A stretch of DNA of 10,624 nt, taken from NCBI GenBank assembly GCA_030604975.1, contig JAUVUV010000040.1, positions 1 to 10,624 on the forward strand. Direction: 5' to 3'. The translations under genes were made by a program, and so were the position numbers. Source of the DNA: Candidatus Glassiibacteriota bacterium (GTDB lineage Bacteria > Gemmatimonadota > Glassbacteria > GWA2-58-10). The notes under the pieces were generated by a model. It was not told the origin of the DNA and ran no database searches. It worked only from the letters and a program-made list of their open reading frames with translations. Of this stretch, positions 1-10,624 are shown in pieces (the stretch's first letter is position 1; each line of letters starts with the position of its first letter).

Positions 1-441
1 ATTAGAGGGATAGTGCCTTTCAATTAAGTGTTTCCCGTTTTCATCAATAATCTCAATAGCTGTGCCAACTAGTGCAATATCTGGGTTTTCATCCAGAAAG
101 TTGACCTGTAACTCAAGACGGTTTGGAAGCGATAAGTCATCCGCATCCTGGCGAGCCAGGTACTCGCCCCGGGCAAGAGCCAATCCTTTATTGAGCGACT
201 TGGTAAGACCGATGTTCTTATTATTGCGGATTAGGATTATTCTTTTATCCCTTGAGCCGAAATCATTCAGTATATCCCAGGTCGAATCAGTCGAGCCGTC
301 ATCCAGGATGATGAATTCGAAATCCGTGAACCTCTGGCCGAGAATACTCTCAACCGAGTTTTTCAAAAACCGCTCGCCGTTGTAAACCGACATCAGCACG
401 CTGACCCGGGGGGCTTTCTCAGAGTTCGCCGTATTGCTCAT
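1..441 (-). CDS. Family 2 glycosyltransferase, N-terminal part (cut by window start)
   Basis: This is the first 147 codons of a GT-A fold glycosyltransferase, which would transfer a sugar from a nucleotide-sugar donor at the cytoplasmic face of the membrane. The translation begins MSNTANSEKAPRVSVLMSVY. It shows the GT2 pattern: VSVLMSVYNGERFL at residues 13-26 (first beta strand and donor-binding loop), DDGSTD at 47-52 (nucleotide binding), and the metal-binding D-A-D at 99-101 inside RQDADD. The ATG at 441 sits just before the first conserved strand and is preceded only by a weak A/G-rich stretch (AAGAAAAAG), so the start rests on the homology frame. The catalytic base and acceptor-side domain lie outside the window, so donor and acceptor cannot be inferred. 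It is downstream of the pseB-like gene on the same strand, 262 bases away, which suggests a surface polysaccharide or protein-glycosylation cluster. No promoter or terminator stands out in that spacer. Confidence 0.9.
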   Translation of the reverse strand, partial: MSNTANSEKAPRVSVLMSVYNGERFLKNSVESILGQRFTDFEFIILDDGSTDSTWDILNDFGSRDKRIILIRNNKNIGLTKSLNKGLALARGEYLARQDADDLSLPNRLELQVNFLDENPDIALVGTAIEIIDENGKHLIERHYPSN

Positions 442-703
442 TGTCTTTTTCTTCAAAAATAAAGAGTCGAAAAATCATTCAATATATAACCAGGCGCGAT
501 AGTTCGCACTACAAGATTATCCATTCATTTCAATAGTATTACTGCAGCGGAATTCAGCATGGTATTCAGCAATATTTTGCAGCTTTGCCATGAAAGGTCC
601 GTTTAAAGGCGGAAGAGGAGATTTGCCGGTCATTTCGCAGAGAAAAGGCCGGTGATCGATGGTTTTTCATACCGAACTGGGTGCAGGCAGCCGATTACGG
701 ATA

Positions 704-1684
704 TCATATCCCTTCTTTTTCCAAAATCTTTCTCATCTGCTCTATACTCATCTCCAGCGATGAATCTGTACTGGAGTACTCAAAATCCTCCTCAACCAGT
801 GTCGAGCCTGTAGTGGCTGCATATTCGGCGACATCGGCATAACCCGGAAGGACTACTAAATAATCCTTGAACCTGACAGTCTGCCTGGCCTCGTGTTTGG
901 AGATCAGGATTTCGTCCAGTTTCTCGCCCGACCGGATCCCGGAAACCTCCACTTTGCATCCCGGGGCGACCGCCTCCACCAGATCGGTTAATTTCATTGT
1001 GGGAGTCAGGGGCACGAACACCTCGCCCCCGCGCATATCCTGAATACGCGCCAGCACGAAACCCACAGCCTGGTCCAGGGTGAGCCAGAATCTGGTCATC
1101 CGGGGATCGGTTATTGTCATCTTACCGCTTTCGCTCATCTTCCTGATAATCGGGATCACACTGCCCCGGCTGCCGATAAGATTGCCCATCCGCACACAGG
1201 CGAATTTTATTTTGCGTTTCGACCTGGAATAATTTGCAGCGATAAAGAGTTTGTCCGCACAGAGTTTCGTGGCCCCGTAATGGTTCAGCGGGTTTACCGC
1301 CTTGTCCGTGCTTGTGGTTATCACCCGTTCGACACCTGTTTCGCAGGCAACCTCGATCACGTTCTGTGTTCCCATAATATTTGTTTTCACGTACTCGTAG
1401 GGATTGTATTCGGCTTGCGGAACCTGTTTCAGGGCAGCGGCATGAATAATCACATGCACGCCCTCGGCAGCCTCCAGCAGCCTTGGGCGGTCCCTCACAT
1501 CCCCGATAACGTAACTCAGATTGTCGCCATTGAGCTTGGCCATCATCTCGAACTGTTTTTCCTCATCCCGGCTGAAAATTATCAGTCTTTCCAGATCATA
1601 GCTGCGGGCGAGGGTCAGGCAGCACCTCTGGCCGAACGAACCGGTACCTCCTGTGACAAGAATACTTTTTCCATTCAGATCCAT
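704..1684 (-). CDS. pseB: UDP-N-acetylglucosamine 4,6-dehydratase (inverting), PseB type
   Basis: This is an extended short-chain dehydrogenase of 326 residues, matching the roughly 330 usual for PseB. PseB converts UDP-GlcNAc to the 4-keto-6-deoxy-L-ido sugar with C5 inversion, the first step towards pseudaminic acid and related sugars. Visible motifs are TGGTGSFG (11-18, NADP binding), GDVRD (61-65), HAAALKQVP (81-89), STDK (125-128) with the catalytic-type D127/K128, and YGATK (136-140) giving Y136/K140. The D-K-then-Y spacing fits the known PseB triad. RMTRFW (195-200) and GIRSGEKLDE further on are also PseB/FlaA1-like. The frame extends to a TTG at 1729, but the ATG at 1684 puts the Rossmann motif at the usual distance from the N terminus and has AGGA just upstream, so it is preferred. 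No pseC or other pathway partner is visible, so a related 4,6-dehydratase for another surface sugar (CapD/WbjB-like) remains possible. Confidence 0.85.
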   Translation of the reverse strand: MDLNGKSILVTGGTGSFGQRCCLTLARSYDLERLIIFSRDEEKQFEMMAKLNGDNLSYVIGDVRDRPRLLEAAEGVHVIIHAAALKQVPQAEYNPYEYVKTNIMGTQNVIEVACETGVERVITTSTDKAVNPLNHYGATKLCADKLFIAANYSRSKRKIKFACVRMGNLIGSRGSVIPIIRKMSESGKMTITDPRMTRFWLTLDQAVGFVLARIQDMRGGEVFVPLTPTMKLTDLVEAVAPGCKVEVSGIRSGEKLDEILISKHEARQTVRFKDYLVVLPGYADVAEYAATTGSTLVEEDFEYSSTDSSLEMSIEQMRKILEKEGI

Positions 1685-1877
1685 GTCCTGTATCACTTTA
1701 GAAAGGTTTAGATTTTGAAACCCTACCAAATAAAAATGCTGTCCTGTTACGGTTTTCTAAATCGGCAATATTTGTACCAACCCGAATCGCGACGGGCAAA
1801 GGCGACTATTTTATCTTGAAGGAGGATAGCGTTACCGAAGGTCCAAAAAACCTGCGGACCGAATTGTATTTCTTCTT

Positions 1878-2501
1878 TCATTGGCTCGAGTTTTCTTGCG
1901 AATCGAATTCGGCCTCGATTGTCAGGTACCCCTGCTCCTTCCATCTCTGGAGATTGATTTCCTTGAGCGCACAGTTAATCGCTTTCCTGACAACTCTATC
2001 CTCGGCGAGTGTGCGCAACTGTTCGAGTATATCGCTGATACCGTGTACCCGCCTTTCTGCCATGGAGACAAGCGCCTCGACCACGGCTTCCTTGTCCTCG
2101 GGAGTGACCGGTTTCGACTTTTTCATGATTTCGGTCAGAAAGCCCACGCAATGTTTCGTGCCTACCTTGCCCATCACCCGGATACACTCTGCGCGAACGC
2201 GGCTGTAAGCGGGATCTCCCCTTTTGAAAAGATCCACTATATGCCTGCCGAGGGGTTTTTCGCTTGCCCGGATCCCCAGCTGCACCAGGCCCTCGAGCGC
2301 GGCCAGGGCAACCTCCGGTTTTCCCTCAGTGACCAGCACCATCAGCGGCCCAGCAAGCTCCTCAGCATCCTCGACCCAGCCCATACTTAAAATAGCTTCA
2401 CGCAGTTTCCTGGGATCGGCATCATCGATACGCGACTTGATATAATCGAGAATTTCCTTCCGTTCCTTGGGCCCTATGGGTTTGAACTCCAGCGGGTCCA
2501 T
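1878..2501 (-). CDS. HEAT-repeat-like helical protein of unknown role
   Basis: A 207-residue soluble protein with no signal peptide or membrane segment. Residues about 30-180 read as a run of paired amphipathic helices typical of HEAT/armadillo-like scaffolds: DPRKLREAILSMGWV near 29-43, PEVALAALEGLVQLG near 62-76, SRVRAECIRVMGKVG near 100-114, KEAVVEALVSMAER near 137-150, and VVRKAINCALKEI near 170-182. Such repeats normally bind other proteins. No catalytic motif is visible. The C-terminal 20 residues are acidic and Ser/Gln-rich. The ATG at 2501 is preceded by a strong ribosome binding site (GAGGGAGGG, plus positions 2505-2513). It starts 18 bases after the stop of the RmlD-like dehydrogenase, so the two are probably co-transcribed. 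The assignment to the repeat class comes from helix periodicity read by eye, and the function is unknown. Confidence 0.75.
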   Translation of the reverse strand: MDPLEFKPIGPKERKEILDYIKSRIDDADPRKLREAILSMGWVEDAEELAGPLMVLVTEGKPEVALAALEGLVQLGIRASEKPLGRHIVDLFKRGDPAYSRVRAECIRVMGKVGTKHCVGFLTEIMKKSKPVTPEDKEAVVEALVSMAERRVHGISDILEQLRTLAEDRVVRKAINCALKEINLQRWKEQGYLTIEAEFDSQENSSQ

Positions 2502-2519
2502 GTGCCCTCCCTCTTTTTT

Positions 2520-3365
2520 TTACATATCGCCCAAGACAGCTTTTGCACCTCGGAAACGCATCCCAAGCAGCTTTTCAGCCAGCGAGCTGTCAAGTGAACA
2601 GTCTGCCGGCCTTGGTGGCTGAATATCCTTTAGAGACCCTTCGTTCACTGTGCAGGTCGGGAAACCCAGAGCTCGAAGGAGCCTCAGGCCGAACCACCAG
2701 CGACTTACCCGGTCGGCGCCTGCCAGGTGAAGCAGGCCGCTGCACCTGATTTCTGCAAGCTTGAGCAGCGCCCCTGCAAGCTCCTGGACCAGGACAGGCG
2801 AACGGTACTCATCCTGGAAAAATACACACTCCCGGCCGGAGTGGATTGCATCCACTGCAAACTGAAGGTGAGTGGGTACACGCTCGAAGTCATAAAATAG
2901 AGAACTTCTGGCGATCAATGCTCCCGGCAGCTCTTCGGCGACCAACCTTTCGGCATCGAGCTTATCCCGACCGTAGTTCATCACAGGCACAGGCAGATCG
3001 TTTTCGGTGTACCGGCCTTTTTTCCCCTCGAATACAAGGTCGGTCGAGATAAATATGAAATATGGGGTCTCCTGCAGCCTGCGGCAGCAGGAGACCAGCT
3101 TTGCAGTGCCTCCGAAAGTCACCACGCGGTCATTCTGGCTGTAAGCAGTATGGATCACAATCTGAGGATTAACCAGGTTTAAAAAACTGGCGATTTCGCT
3201 CTCGTTCCGAAGGTCGAGTTTTTCCTGCCAAACCCTTTCAGCCTCAGGCGGATAGTTATGCATGTATGTTGTCCATACCTCGTAATCCTGTCTTGCGGCC
3301 TCGCGTGCCAAAACACTGCCGAGAAACCCGCTCCCGCCAGTAATAAGTATGCACCGGTCTGCCAC
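2520..3365 (-). CDS. RmlD-like NAD(P)-dependent sugar reductase (extended SDR)
   Basis: A 281-residue Rossmann-fold protein of the dTDP-4-dehydrorhamnose reductase (RmlD substrate-binding) family. It has TGGSGFLG at residues 9-16 for the dinucleotide, DLRNESEI near 51-58, HTAYS near 72-76, ISTDLVFEG (106-114) and YGRDK (131-135), giving the SDR T108/Y131/K135 catalytic set. The family reduces 4-keto sugars attached to nucleotides. A close alternative is a MAT2B-like non-sugar regulatory member, and the substrate cannot be told from sequence. No rmlA, rmlB or rmlC is present nearby. The start is GTG: its first G is the last base of the upstream methyltransferase's TAG stop, and GAGGAG lies at ideal distance, so translation is probably coupled. 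Length is close to the family's usual 280-300. Confidence 0.85.
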   Translation of the reverse strand: MADRCILITGGSGFLGSVLAREAARQDYEVWTTYMHNYPPEAERVWQEKLDLRNESEIASFLNLVNPQIVIHTAYSQNDRVVTFGGTAKLVSCCRRLQETPYFIFISTDLVFEGKKGRYTENDLPVPVMNYGRDKLDAERLVAEELPGALIARSSLFYDFERVPTHLQFAVDAIHSGRECVFFQDEYRSPVLVQELAGALLKLAEIRCSGLLHLAGADRVSRWWFGLRLLRALGFPTCTVNEGSLKDIQPPRPADCSLDSSLAEKLLGMRFRGAKAVLGDM

Positions 3366-4126
3366 TAGTCACTCCTCTTTCGGCAGACAGTGATCATCCG
3401 GTAAGATTTCTGCGGCCTGTAAGGCGAACAATCGAAATCACCCCATACATCCAGGACCTCGAAGCAGGTTTCCTCCAGCAGCCGGGTAAGGCTCATCCGG
3501 TCAAACATGCGAATCTCGAAATTGTAGAGATGCGGCTTTCGGCCGTCCCGGTAAAGCAGGGTTCGTTTCATTCTCAGAAGGTTTCTTTGCGGATCGATCC
3601 TACATTCCTCGACCACATCGAAATTTGGGTATGACTCCTCATAGTGGCCGTCAAATGCTTTACGCGCCATGGTCCAGTTAATCAGGTCGAGCAGGTAGGT
3701 GCCCCTGGGCTGAAGGACCCAATTTAACTCGTTCAGCACACGGCGGTCATCTTCCGGATCGGTGCCATAGCCGAAAGAGGTGTACATATGGATCGCGGCG
3801 GCAAACGAGTCTTTCTGAAAGGGAAGGATGCGCATGTCACCCCGCAGAAAAGAAAGCCGCCTCTTTCTTTGGTTATTTAACTCGCTCCGGGCCTTTTCCA
3901 GAAAATAACTCGAGCCATCCAGCCCTACCACCGTATAACCCATCCTGGCAAGCGGCAAGGCATGCCTCCCCCAGCCGCAGCAGAGGTCGAGCACCGGCTT
4001 TTCACCGGGCGGGCCGAGAAAGGCTTTCAGGCTTTCCAGTTGCCTGGGAGTGTGGCAAATTTCATCCTGGTAAAGTTCAATCGTATGAGGGCCGAATTTT
4101 TCGTCAAACCACTGAGGAAACGGCAT
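3365..4126 (-). CDS. Class I SAM-dependent methyltransferase
   Basis: A 253-residue protein with the Rossmann-like methyltransferase fold. Motif I is VLDLCCGWGRH (45-55), the glycine-rich SAM loop. An acidic residue ends strand 2 (VVGLD, D70), and GDMR (96-99) follows, with the D usually contacting adenine. The next conserved strand leads into YTSFGYG (115-121), typical of the Methyltransf_25/11 group. The C-terminal half carries beta strands (LLRMKRTLLYRDGRK, then HLYNFEIRMF) seen in small-molecule methyltransferases. The substrate is unknown. A TTG at 4132 is in frame, but the ATG at 4126 is preferred because AGAGAA lies about nine bases upstream. It follows purQ by 38 bases with no terminator between them and overlaps the next gene by one base, so it is probably the second gene of a purQ-led operon. 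No link to purine synthesis is implied by that alone. Confidence 0.88.
   Translation of the reverse strand: MPFPQWFDEKFGPHTIELYQDEICHTPRQLESLKAFLGPPGEKPVLDLCCGWGRHALPLARMGYTVVGLDGSSYFLEKARSELNNQRKRRLSFLRGDMRILPFQKDSFAAAIHMYTSFGYGTDPEDDRRVLNELNWVLQPRGTYLLDLINWTMARKAFDGHYEESYPNFDVVEECRIDPQRNLLRMKRTLLYRDGRKPHLYNFEIRMFDRMSLTRLLEETCFEVLDVWGDFDCSPYRPQKSYRMITVCRKRSD
3372..3377 (-). promoter_or_regulatory. Ribosome binding site for the GTG-started dehydrogenase
   Basis: GAGGAG on the minus strand lies six bases before the GTG at 3365, inside the last codons of the methyltransferase gene. It decides the start: there is no ATG in the right place, and the Rossmann motif needs a start here. Confidence 0.7.
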
Positions 4127-4164
4127 GGTCAAAGTTCTCTTTTTGGCGCAAGTACTTCAATAAA

Positions 4165-4947
4165 TCAATTAAAATAATCCACAGCGTTACGGAATATCGC
4201 CAGTCCCTGGCCCTCATCCGCTCCATCCTCCCTGGTCCAGCGCGGGTGATGGTAACGGTGGATGAAGGCTTCCGGGTGGGGCATCAGACCGAAAAGCCGC
4301 CCGGTAGGATCGCAGATCCCGGCGATATCTTCCTCGGAACCGTTGGGGTTTGCCGGATACGGTGCGGGAGAGCTGCCGTCGGCAGCGGTGTAACGCAGCA
4401 CTACCTGGCCGTTGCGGTTGAGCTGAGCCAGAAAGGCGCTGTCGCCGGTGTAAAACTTGCCCTCCCCATGTCGCACCGGCAGTTCGATCCGTTTCAGGCC
4501 CCGGGTAAAAACACAGGGGCTTTCCTGCACTGCCTCGAGTCTGACCCAGCGGTCCTCGAATTTCCCAGAGTCATTGTAGGTCAATGTGGCTTTCTGTTCG
4601 GCGAGTCCCTCTCCTTGGCCGGGAAGGACTCCCAGGCGCACCAGCACCTGAAAACCATTGCAGATACCGATCACCAGGCTGTCTTTCAGCAAGAATTTCA
4701 GAAAGGCATCTCCCATACGATATTTCAGCTTGTTCGCCAGCACCTTGCCGGAGGCGATATCGTCGCCGAAGGAGAAGCCACCCGGCACGGCGAGAATCTG
4801 GTAACGGCTTAGAATCGTGGAGTTTTCTATCAGGTCGTTGACATGTACCCGGTCAGCCTCAGCCCCGGCCAGAATGAACGCATCTTCGGTCTCGTAATCA
4901 CAGTTGATACCGAATCCGGTTAAAACCACAGCCCGGGGTTTCGCCAT
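4165..4947 (-). CDS. purQ: Phosphoribosylformylglycinamidine synthase, glutaminase subunit PurQ
   Basis: A class I glutamine amidotransferase of 260 residues, slightly longer than the approximately 225-residue PurQ of Bacillus type and like the PurQ proteins that accompany fused PurSL. It releases ammonia from glutamine for the PurL active site, turning FGAR into FGAM. The nucleophile is C96 in GICNGFQ (94-100). The oxyanion region is PGGFSFGDD (55-63), and the triad His/Glu are in MPHPEAF (222-228: H224, E226). GFGINCDYET (11-20) matches the N-terminal strand seen across PurQ. The ATG at 4947 has an AAGGAG ribosome binding site at plus 4954-4959. Its partner purSL lies upstream on the same strand, 350 bases away, with an opposing small gene in the gap. 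purQ may be read through from purSL or use its own promoter. Confidence 0.96.
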   Translation of the reverse strand: MAKPRAVVLTGFGINCDYETEDAFILAGAEADRVHVNDLIENSTILSRYQILAVPGGFSFGDDIASGKVLANKLKYRMGDAFLKFLLKDSLVIGICNGFQVLVRLGVLPGQGEGLAEQKATLTYNDSGKFEDRWVRLEAVQESPCVFTRGLKRIELPVRHGEGKFYTGDSAFLAQLNRNGQVVLRYTAADGSSPAPYPANPNGSEEDIAGICDPTGRLFGLMPHPEAFIHRYHHPRWTREDGADEGQGLAIFRNAVDYFN

Positions 4948-7900
4948 TTGAATCTCCTTCCGGATCCCGCTCTAAAATTCGCAATTATATACTGGAACGG
5001 TATTTGCCATGTCAGTGAATCAAACCATGAACCCAAAGAAACAAAAACATCTAGCGATAATTGGCAAGTTTTTCAGAGATGTCTGGCAGGACTTTAAAAG
5101 CGAGAGTGCTGACAGTCTGGCAACCCTCCTGTATTTCTTCATCCTGCTCGGACTTTTTTTTCTGGCCCTTTCTTTTTCATATCCCCGGCTTTAAAGGCCT
5201 GCCAGGGCTCAATCACCCGTTCATGTTTTGTCAAGCCAACGGTAAATATTTCCCTGAAAAGGGGGATATTTTTTCCTTGCTTATCGCCTCCCGCATACTA
5301 CCAGTCCAGCGGCTTTTTCCACGATCTGCGCAAAGAGTCCACCTGCAGGCTGATTATTTCCGGATTACCCGGTTTGATGCTCCTGATTTTGAATATCCCC
5401 TCCGCGGTAACCTTACCCACCGCCCGGTGAGCCACAGGGAACATTACCCTTTCGAACTCTTTCCGCTTGCCGGGATTGACACTGATTACGAACCGACCCT
5501 GGCTTTCGCTGAAAAGAAGAAAGTCATCCCGCTCGAAATTCTGCGCGCCCGGCACATCCGACAACTTCACCTCGACACCCAGGTCTCCGGCAATCGCGCT
5601 TTCGGCCAGAGCAATTCCCAGCCCGCCGTCTGATATATCGTGGCAGGAGGAGACAAGGCCGGCTTTTATCGCCTCATGCAAGCATTCGAACACAGTTCGC
5701 GAACGGACAGCGTCCACTTCCGGCACTCCCTGTCCGACTGCGCCGAGCATGGCAAAGTACTCGCTGCCGCCGAGTTCCTCGAAGCTTTCCCCCACGGCAT
5801 AGACAATGTCTCCGGGGCGCTTGAAATCCACGGTAACCGCCCGGTCGATATTATCGATGATACCCACAGCGGTAAAAAGCAGGGTGGGCGGGATGGATAT
5901 TTTATCTCGGCCGGTGCCGTAATCGTTTTTCATGCTGTCTTTGCCGCTGATACAGGGTACACCGTAGGCGATGCAATAATCATAAAGAGCCTGGCAGGCA
6001 CGCACGAGCTGGGCCAGCTTGTAATGCCCGTCCGGGGTCTTTGCCGACTGGACCGGGTCGGGCCAGCAGAAATTATCCAGGCCGGCCACCCTGTCTGGCC
6101 GGGCACCGGTAGCTACCACGTTGCGTAAAGCCTCGTCTATCGCACAGGCGACCATATTGTAGGTATCGAGATCGCTGTAGCGCGGAATTATCCCGCAGCC
6201 GACCACCACACCGCGTTTGGATCCCGGTACGATCCTGAGCACTGCCGCATCCGAGGGGCCATCGTTCCTGGCGCCGGTAAACGGCTTGACCACGCTCATC
6301 GCCTGGACCTCGTGGTCATACTGGCGGACTATCGCCTCCTTGCTGCAGATATTGAAGCGCGCTGTCAGATCAAGCATGGCCTGGTCCAGGCTGCCGCTGT
6401 CGGGCGGCAATTCAGGTTGGGGAAAATGAGGCTTTTTCCATTTCGCCTGGAGCCTCATTTTTGGCACTCCCTCATGAAGGAACTCCAGGTCAAGGGCTCC
6501 GACAGTTCGGTTATCATACAGGACATGGAAAATGCCCGAGTCGGTGAAATCGCCCAGGTTTGTGGCCTCTACTTCTCTCCTGCGGCAGAGGTCCATGAAA
6601 GTTTCGACACTTTCAGGAGGCACAGCCACTGTCATGCGCTCCTGGGCCTCGCTGAGCAGGATTTCCCAGGGTGAGAGCCCGGCATACTTGAGTGGGGCCC
6701 TTTCCAGGTGAAGTTCCGCCCCGCCGGAAAGTTTAGCCAGTTCACCCACAGAGCTGCTCAGGCCTCCTGCTCCGTTGTCGGTCAGGGTACGGATCAGACC
6801 CATATCACGGGCTTCGATCAGGCAGTCGGCCATCTTTTTCTGGGTGATCGGGTCCCCGATCTGCACAGCCGAGGCAGGGCTGCTTTCATCGAGTTCGAGG
6901 CTGCTGAACGTGGCTCCGTGGATCCCGTCCTTGCCGATTCTACCACCCACCATTACCACGCGATCTCCAGGCAGGATCACTTTTTCGTGGCTCGGTCTTC
7001 CGGCGACAACGCGCGGAATAATCCCGCCAGTGCCGCAGAAAACGAGTGGTTTGCCCCGGTAGCGGTCATCGAAGATAACCGCTCCGTTGACCGTGGGGAT
7101 CCCGCTCTGGTTTCCGCCGTCCCGCACGCCGCGGTGCACGCCCTTGAATATACGCTTGGGATGCAGAAGCCGCCCGGGCAGCGGCTCGTTGTAATCCGGC
7201 CGCGCAAAGCAGAACACATCCGTGTTGAATATCATCCGGCAGCCGATTCCTGTGCCGAGGATATCGCGGTTGACCCCTACAATGCCGGTTATCGCCCCGC
7301 CGTAAGGGTCGAGCGCCGAGGGGCTGTTATGGGTCTCCACTTTCATCGACAGGCAGTAATTCTCATCGAATGCCACCACGCCGGCATTGTCGTGGAATAC
7401 CGAGACCAGCCAGTCAATTTTTTTGGCAATTTCCCTAGTCGCTTTGCTGATATAGGTTTTAAACAGGCTGTCTACAGTCAGCGGCGGCTTGCCCTCCTCG
7501 GCATATTCGATCAGGCAGTTGAATATCTTATGCTTGCAGTGCTCGCTCCAGGTCTGGGCGATGCTTTCGAGTTCGACATCCGTGGGCCTGGGCCCCAGGC
7601 CCAGCGCGGCGCGTTTTATGCGCACATCATCCCGCCGATAGTAGGCCTGGATCGCTTTCATCTCTTCAAGAGTGAGGGAAAGAACACCCTGCTCCGAGAT
7701 ACGTATCAGCTCGCTGTCGGCTGCCTCAAGTTCGTATTCTTTCACCTGGGCTGCCTCCGAGGAGATAACCACCGGTGCGGAAGGCTCTATTCTCGCTCCG
7801 CTGCGCCATTCGTCCCGACTGATAATCTGCCAGCACTCTATCAGGTCGTTTGCCAGCAGTCCGGAGGCGATATGCTCCACGTCCGCCCGCATGAACTCGC

Positions 7901-10624
7901 CGTGAAAAAGGTACTGGCGGCTGGTAAAAAAACCCTCCCCGGGTTGGAGCTCCCTCCCCAGCATATCCTGCATCCCCTGCGCTGCAGAATGGCCCACATT
8001 ATCGGTTACGCCGGGACGGAAAGCGACCTCGAGCAGCCAGTCGAAATCGCCGTGCGGGTGAAGAGGCTGATCCAGGCTGAAATGCTGGATAACCGAATCT
8101 GCGAAAAGCTCGTTTCCCAGCCGGAGGAGCTCCTCAGCCGAAAAATCGATATTTATCGTATAGACCAAAACAGTTCTCACCCTGTCGGCTTTCAGCCCAA
8201 GGTCTTCGGCCACGGAGCGGGCGACAGAATCTCCCAGAGCATCTGTAACACCTGGCTTGAACCCCACCTCGATACGATGAATCATTTTATCATCCGTAAG
8301 TCTAGCGTTGTTGCCTGAGTTTAAATCCGAATTGCCTTTTACTATTTAAAAAATAATAAAACTGATCCGGGACAGCCATAAAAAGAAAACCCCGTCCGAT
8401 GGATTCAGGGACGGGGCTTTCGAGATGTTTAGTGGTGAGTGAGTATTTTCTCAGCTTTTCTTAGCTGAGGCCAGTTCCACTTCCTTGCTGCTTTCCTGCG
8501 ATTCGCTGCTTGTCATGTTGCAGATGAAATCTTCCACCATCCGGCGGGCTTCTTCATCTGCATACTGGAACGGCGGGCTTTTCATGAAATAAGCCGAGGG
8601 GCCGTAGAGCGGGCCGCCGACACTGTTATTTAGAGCGAGCTTGCAGCAGCGTATGGCGTCGATCACTACGCCGGCGGAATTAGGACTGTCCCAGACCTCG
8701 AGTTTGAGCTCGATATTCAGGGGAACGTTGCCGAAAGTCTTGCCTTCGAGCCGAATGTGCGCCCACTTGCGGTCATCGAGCCAGTTTACATAATCGCTGG
8801 GGCCGATATGGATGTTTCCGGCGCCGATATCGTAGTCGAGCTGGCTGGTCACCGCATTGGTCTTGGAGATTTTCTTGCTTTCCAGGCGTTCCCTTTCGAG
8901 CATGTTGAGAAAATCCGTGTTGCCGCCGACATTAAGCTGACTGGTGCGCATGAGTTTAACCCCGCGGTCGCGGAACAGTTTGACCAGCATGCGATGGACG
9001 ATGGTCGCCCCGACCTGGCTCTTGATATCATCGCCGATAAGTGGCACGCCGCGCTTGCGGAAACGCTCCGCCCACTCCTTGTCCTTGGCGATAAATACCG
9101 GGATGCAGTTGACAAATCCCACGCCAGCCTCGAGCGCCTTGTCTGCGTAGTTCCGGGTGGCCTCCTCGCTTCCCACGGGAAGGTAGCTGACCACAACATC
9201 GGTCCTGGTATCGCGCAGGAGCCTGACCAGATCGACTTCCGGCTCATCGGATATCTCGATTACATCCGAGAGGTACTTGCCGATCCCGTCCAGGACCTCG
9301 CCTTTCATCACACTCACACCTGTTCTTGGTACATCGCAGAAACGGCAAGTATTGTTGGGTTCGGCATAGATGGCCTCGGAAAGATCCCTGCCAACCTTGG
9401 TCCTATTGACATCCACTGCGGCAACGAACTCGATGTCGCCTACATGATACCCGCCCAGGTTCGTATGCATCAGACCGGGAATAAGCTCGTTCTCGGGAGC
9501 GTTCTTATAAAATTCGATCCCCTGCACAAGTGAGCTGGCGCAGTTGCCTACACCGATGATCGCAACCCTTACCTTTTTATCCATCCATGCCTCCTGTTGC
9601 TCAACTAGACGAAAAATTTTGATATGGATATATTTTCAAGAGAGATCTGTTATACCTGAATTGGCAAGCCTGGGTAACGAGTTCGGTTCCGGGTTAACCG
9701 CCGAACTGGAACCAAGCGCAAGAACAAAATGAGAAAAAATTGATTGATATTTGACTTAAATTATAAAGTTTATCGGCATTTGTCAAATTTATTATTTCTA
9801 TATATTGCATAAATTTGACTTATAGCTAAATCTATCTTATATTTATAACCCGCATTCCCCATATTAAGATTGCAAGTGGTTTTTGAATCCGGCCTAATGT
9901 GTTAAATTTAAAGGAAAGCCGCACATTCAAGCGGCGCTGAATGGCTCAACTCAAGGGTGAAGGTTTAAAGGTTGGATTAGACGGCAGGCTCAGGCTAGAA
10001 TTTTACCGGTATCGAAAGTGACCTCAGATGCTGGTCTTCTTACTTATCGTGATCCGGATGACGCTATTCGCCGATTATTCGATTCAGTATCCAAAGTTTT
10101 GAGTGGTATACTAACCGGACGCAACATCCAGCATGAAATAGAGATTCTTTTGCGCCAGTTTATTGACGATGAAATATTTCAAATGACGTAATAGTCCATC
10201 AAAGGCGAATGAGAAAATGGGCATGAAGTGCCTGATTATCGCAGCGGGAAAAGGTAGTCGGCTACAACTGAGGGGTGACAGCAAACCTCTCATTCCCATT
10301 CTTGGCATCCCATTGATTGAACGGGTGGTTCGTACTGCTCTGGAGGCAGGGGCGGACGAGTTTTATGTGGTAACCGGATACCAGGGTGATCAGGTTCGTG
10401 CATTCCTGGAGCAACTATCTCAGCGTCTTGAGATCCCCATTACCACCATTGTCAATGAGGATTGGGAGAAGGATAATGGCTTTTCGGTGCTCAAAGCACG
10501 GGAATACTTCCGAGAGCCCTTTCTGCTGCTGATGGCGGATCATCTGTTCGATCCGGCCCTTGCCCGTAAGTTAATCGGGCTTTCCCTGAATGATGGGGAG
10601 ATAGCTCTCGGGGTGGACGGGAAT

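Overview
The window is bacterial chromosomal DNA: short spacers, Shine-Dalgarno-type ribosome binding sites, overlapping start and stop codons, and rho-independent terminators. The species cannot be named from the sequence. The fused double-PurS/PurL protein with a separate PurQ, and an archaeal/actinobacterial-type inositol-1-phosphate synthase next to an inositol-phosphate cytidylyltransferase-like gene, point to an uncultured, non-model lineage (a Desulfobacterota- or FCB-like bacterium is one guess). Coding DNA looks moderately GC-rich, while the region 9600-10200 is clearly AT-rich.

Region 1 (1-4947, all minus strand). Transcription runs from high to low coordinates: purQ, a class I SAM methyltransferase, an RmlD-like short-chain dehydrogenase (GTG start, 1-base overlap with the methyltransferase), a HEAT-repeat-like helical protein, a PseB-type UDP-GlcNAc 4,6-dehydratase, and a family 2 glycosyltransferase cut by the window start. 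The first four are tightly packed and may form one operon. The last two belong to surface-glycan synthesis and are separated by spacers of 193 and 262 bases in which I see no gene.

Region 2 (4948-8450). purSL (minus) supplies the large subunit of FGAM synthase and purQ the glutaminase subunit, so together they make the fourth step of purine synthesis. Between them, on the opposite strand, lies a 61-codon gene for a probable single-pass membrane protein, followed by a terminator whose G.U pairs make it work only in that gene's direction.

Region 3 (8380-10624). ino1 (minus, with a strong terminator) and a CTP:inositol-1-phosphate cytidylyltransferase-like gene (plus, cut by the window end) diverge from a 632-base intergenic region. 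This holds candidate divergent sigma70-type promoters, an inverted/direct repeat built on ATTTGAC, nested palindromes in the presumed ino1 leader, and a frameshifted fragment of an IS1380-family transposase. The two genes would act in sequence: glucose-6-phosphate to inositol-1-phosphate to CDP-inositol, feeding an inositol phospholipid or a di-inositol-phosphate-type solute.
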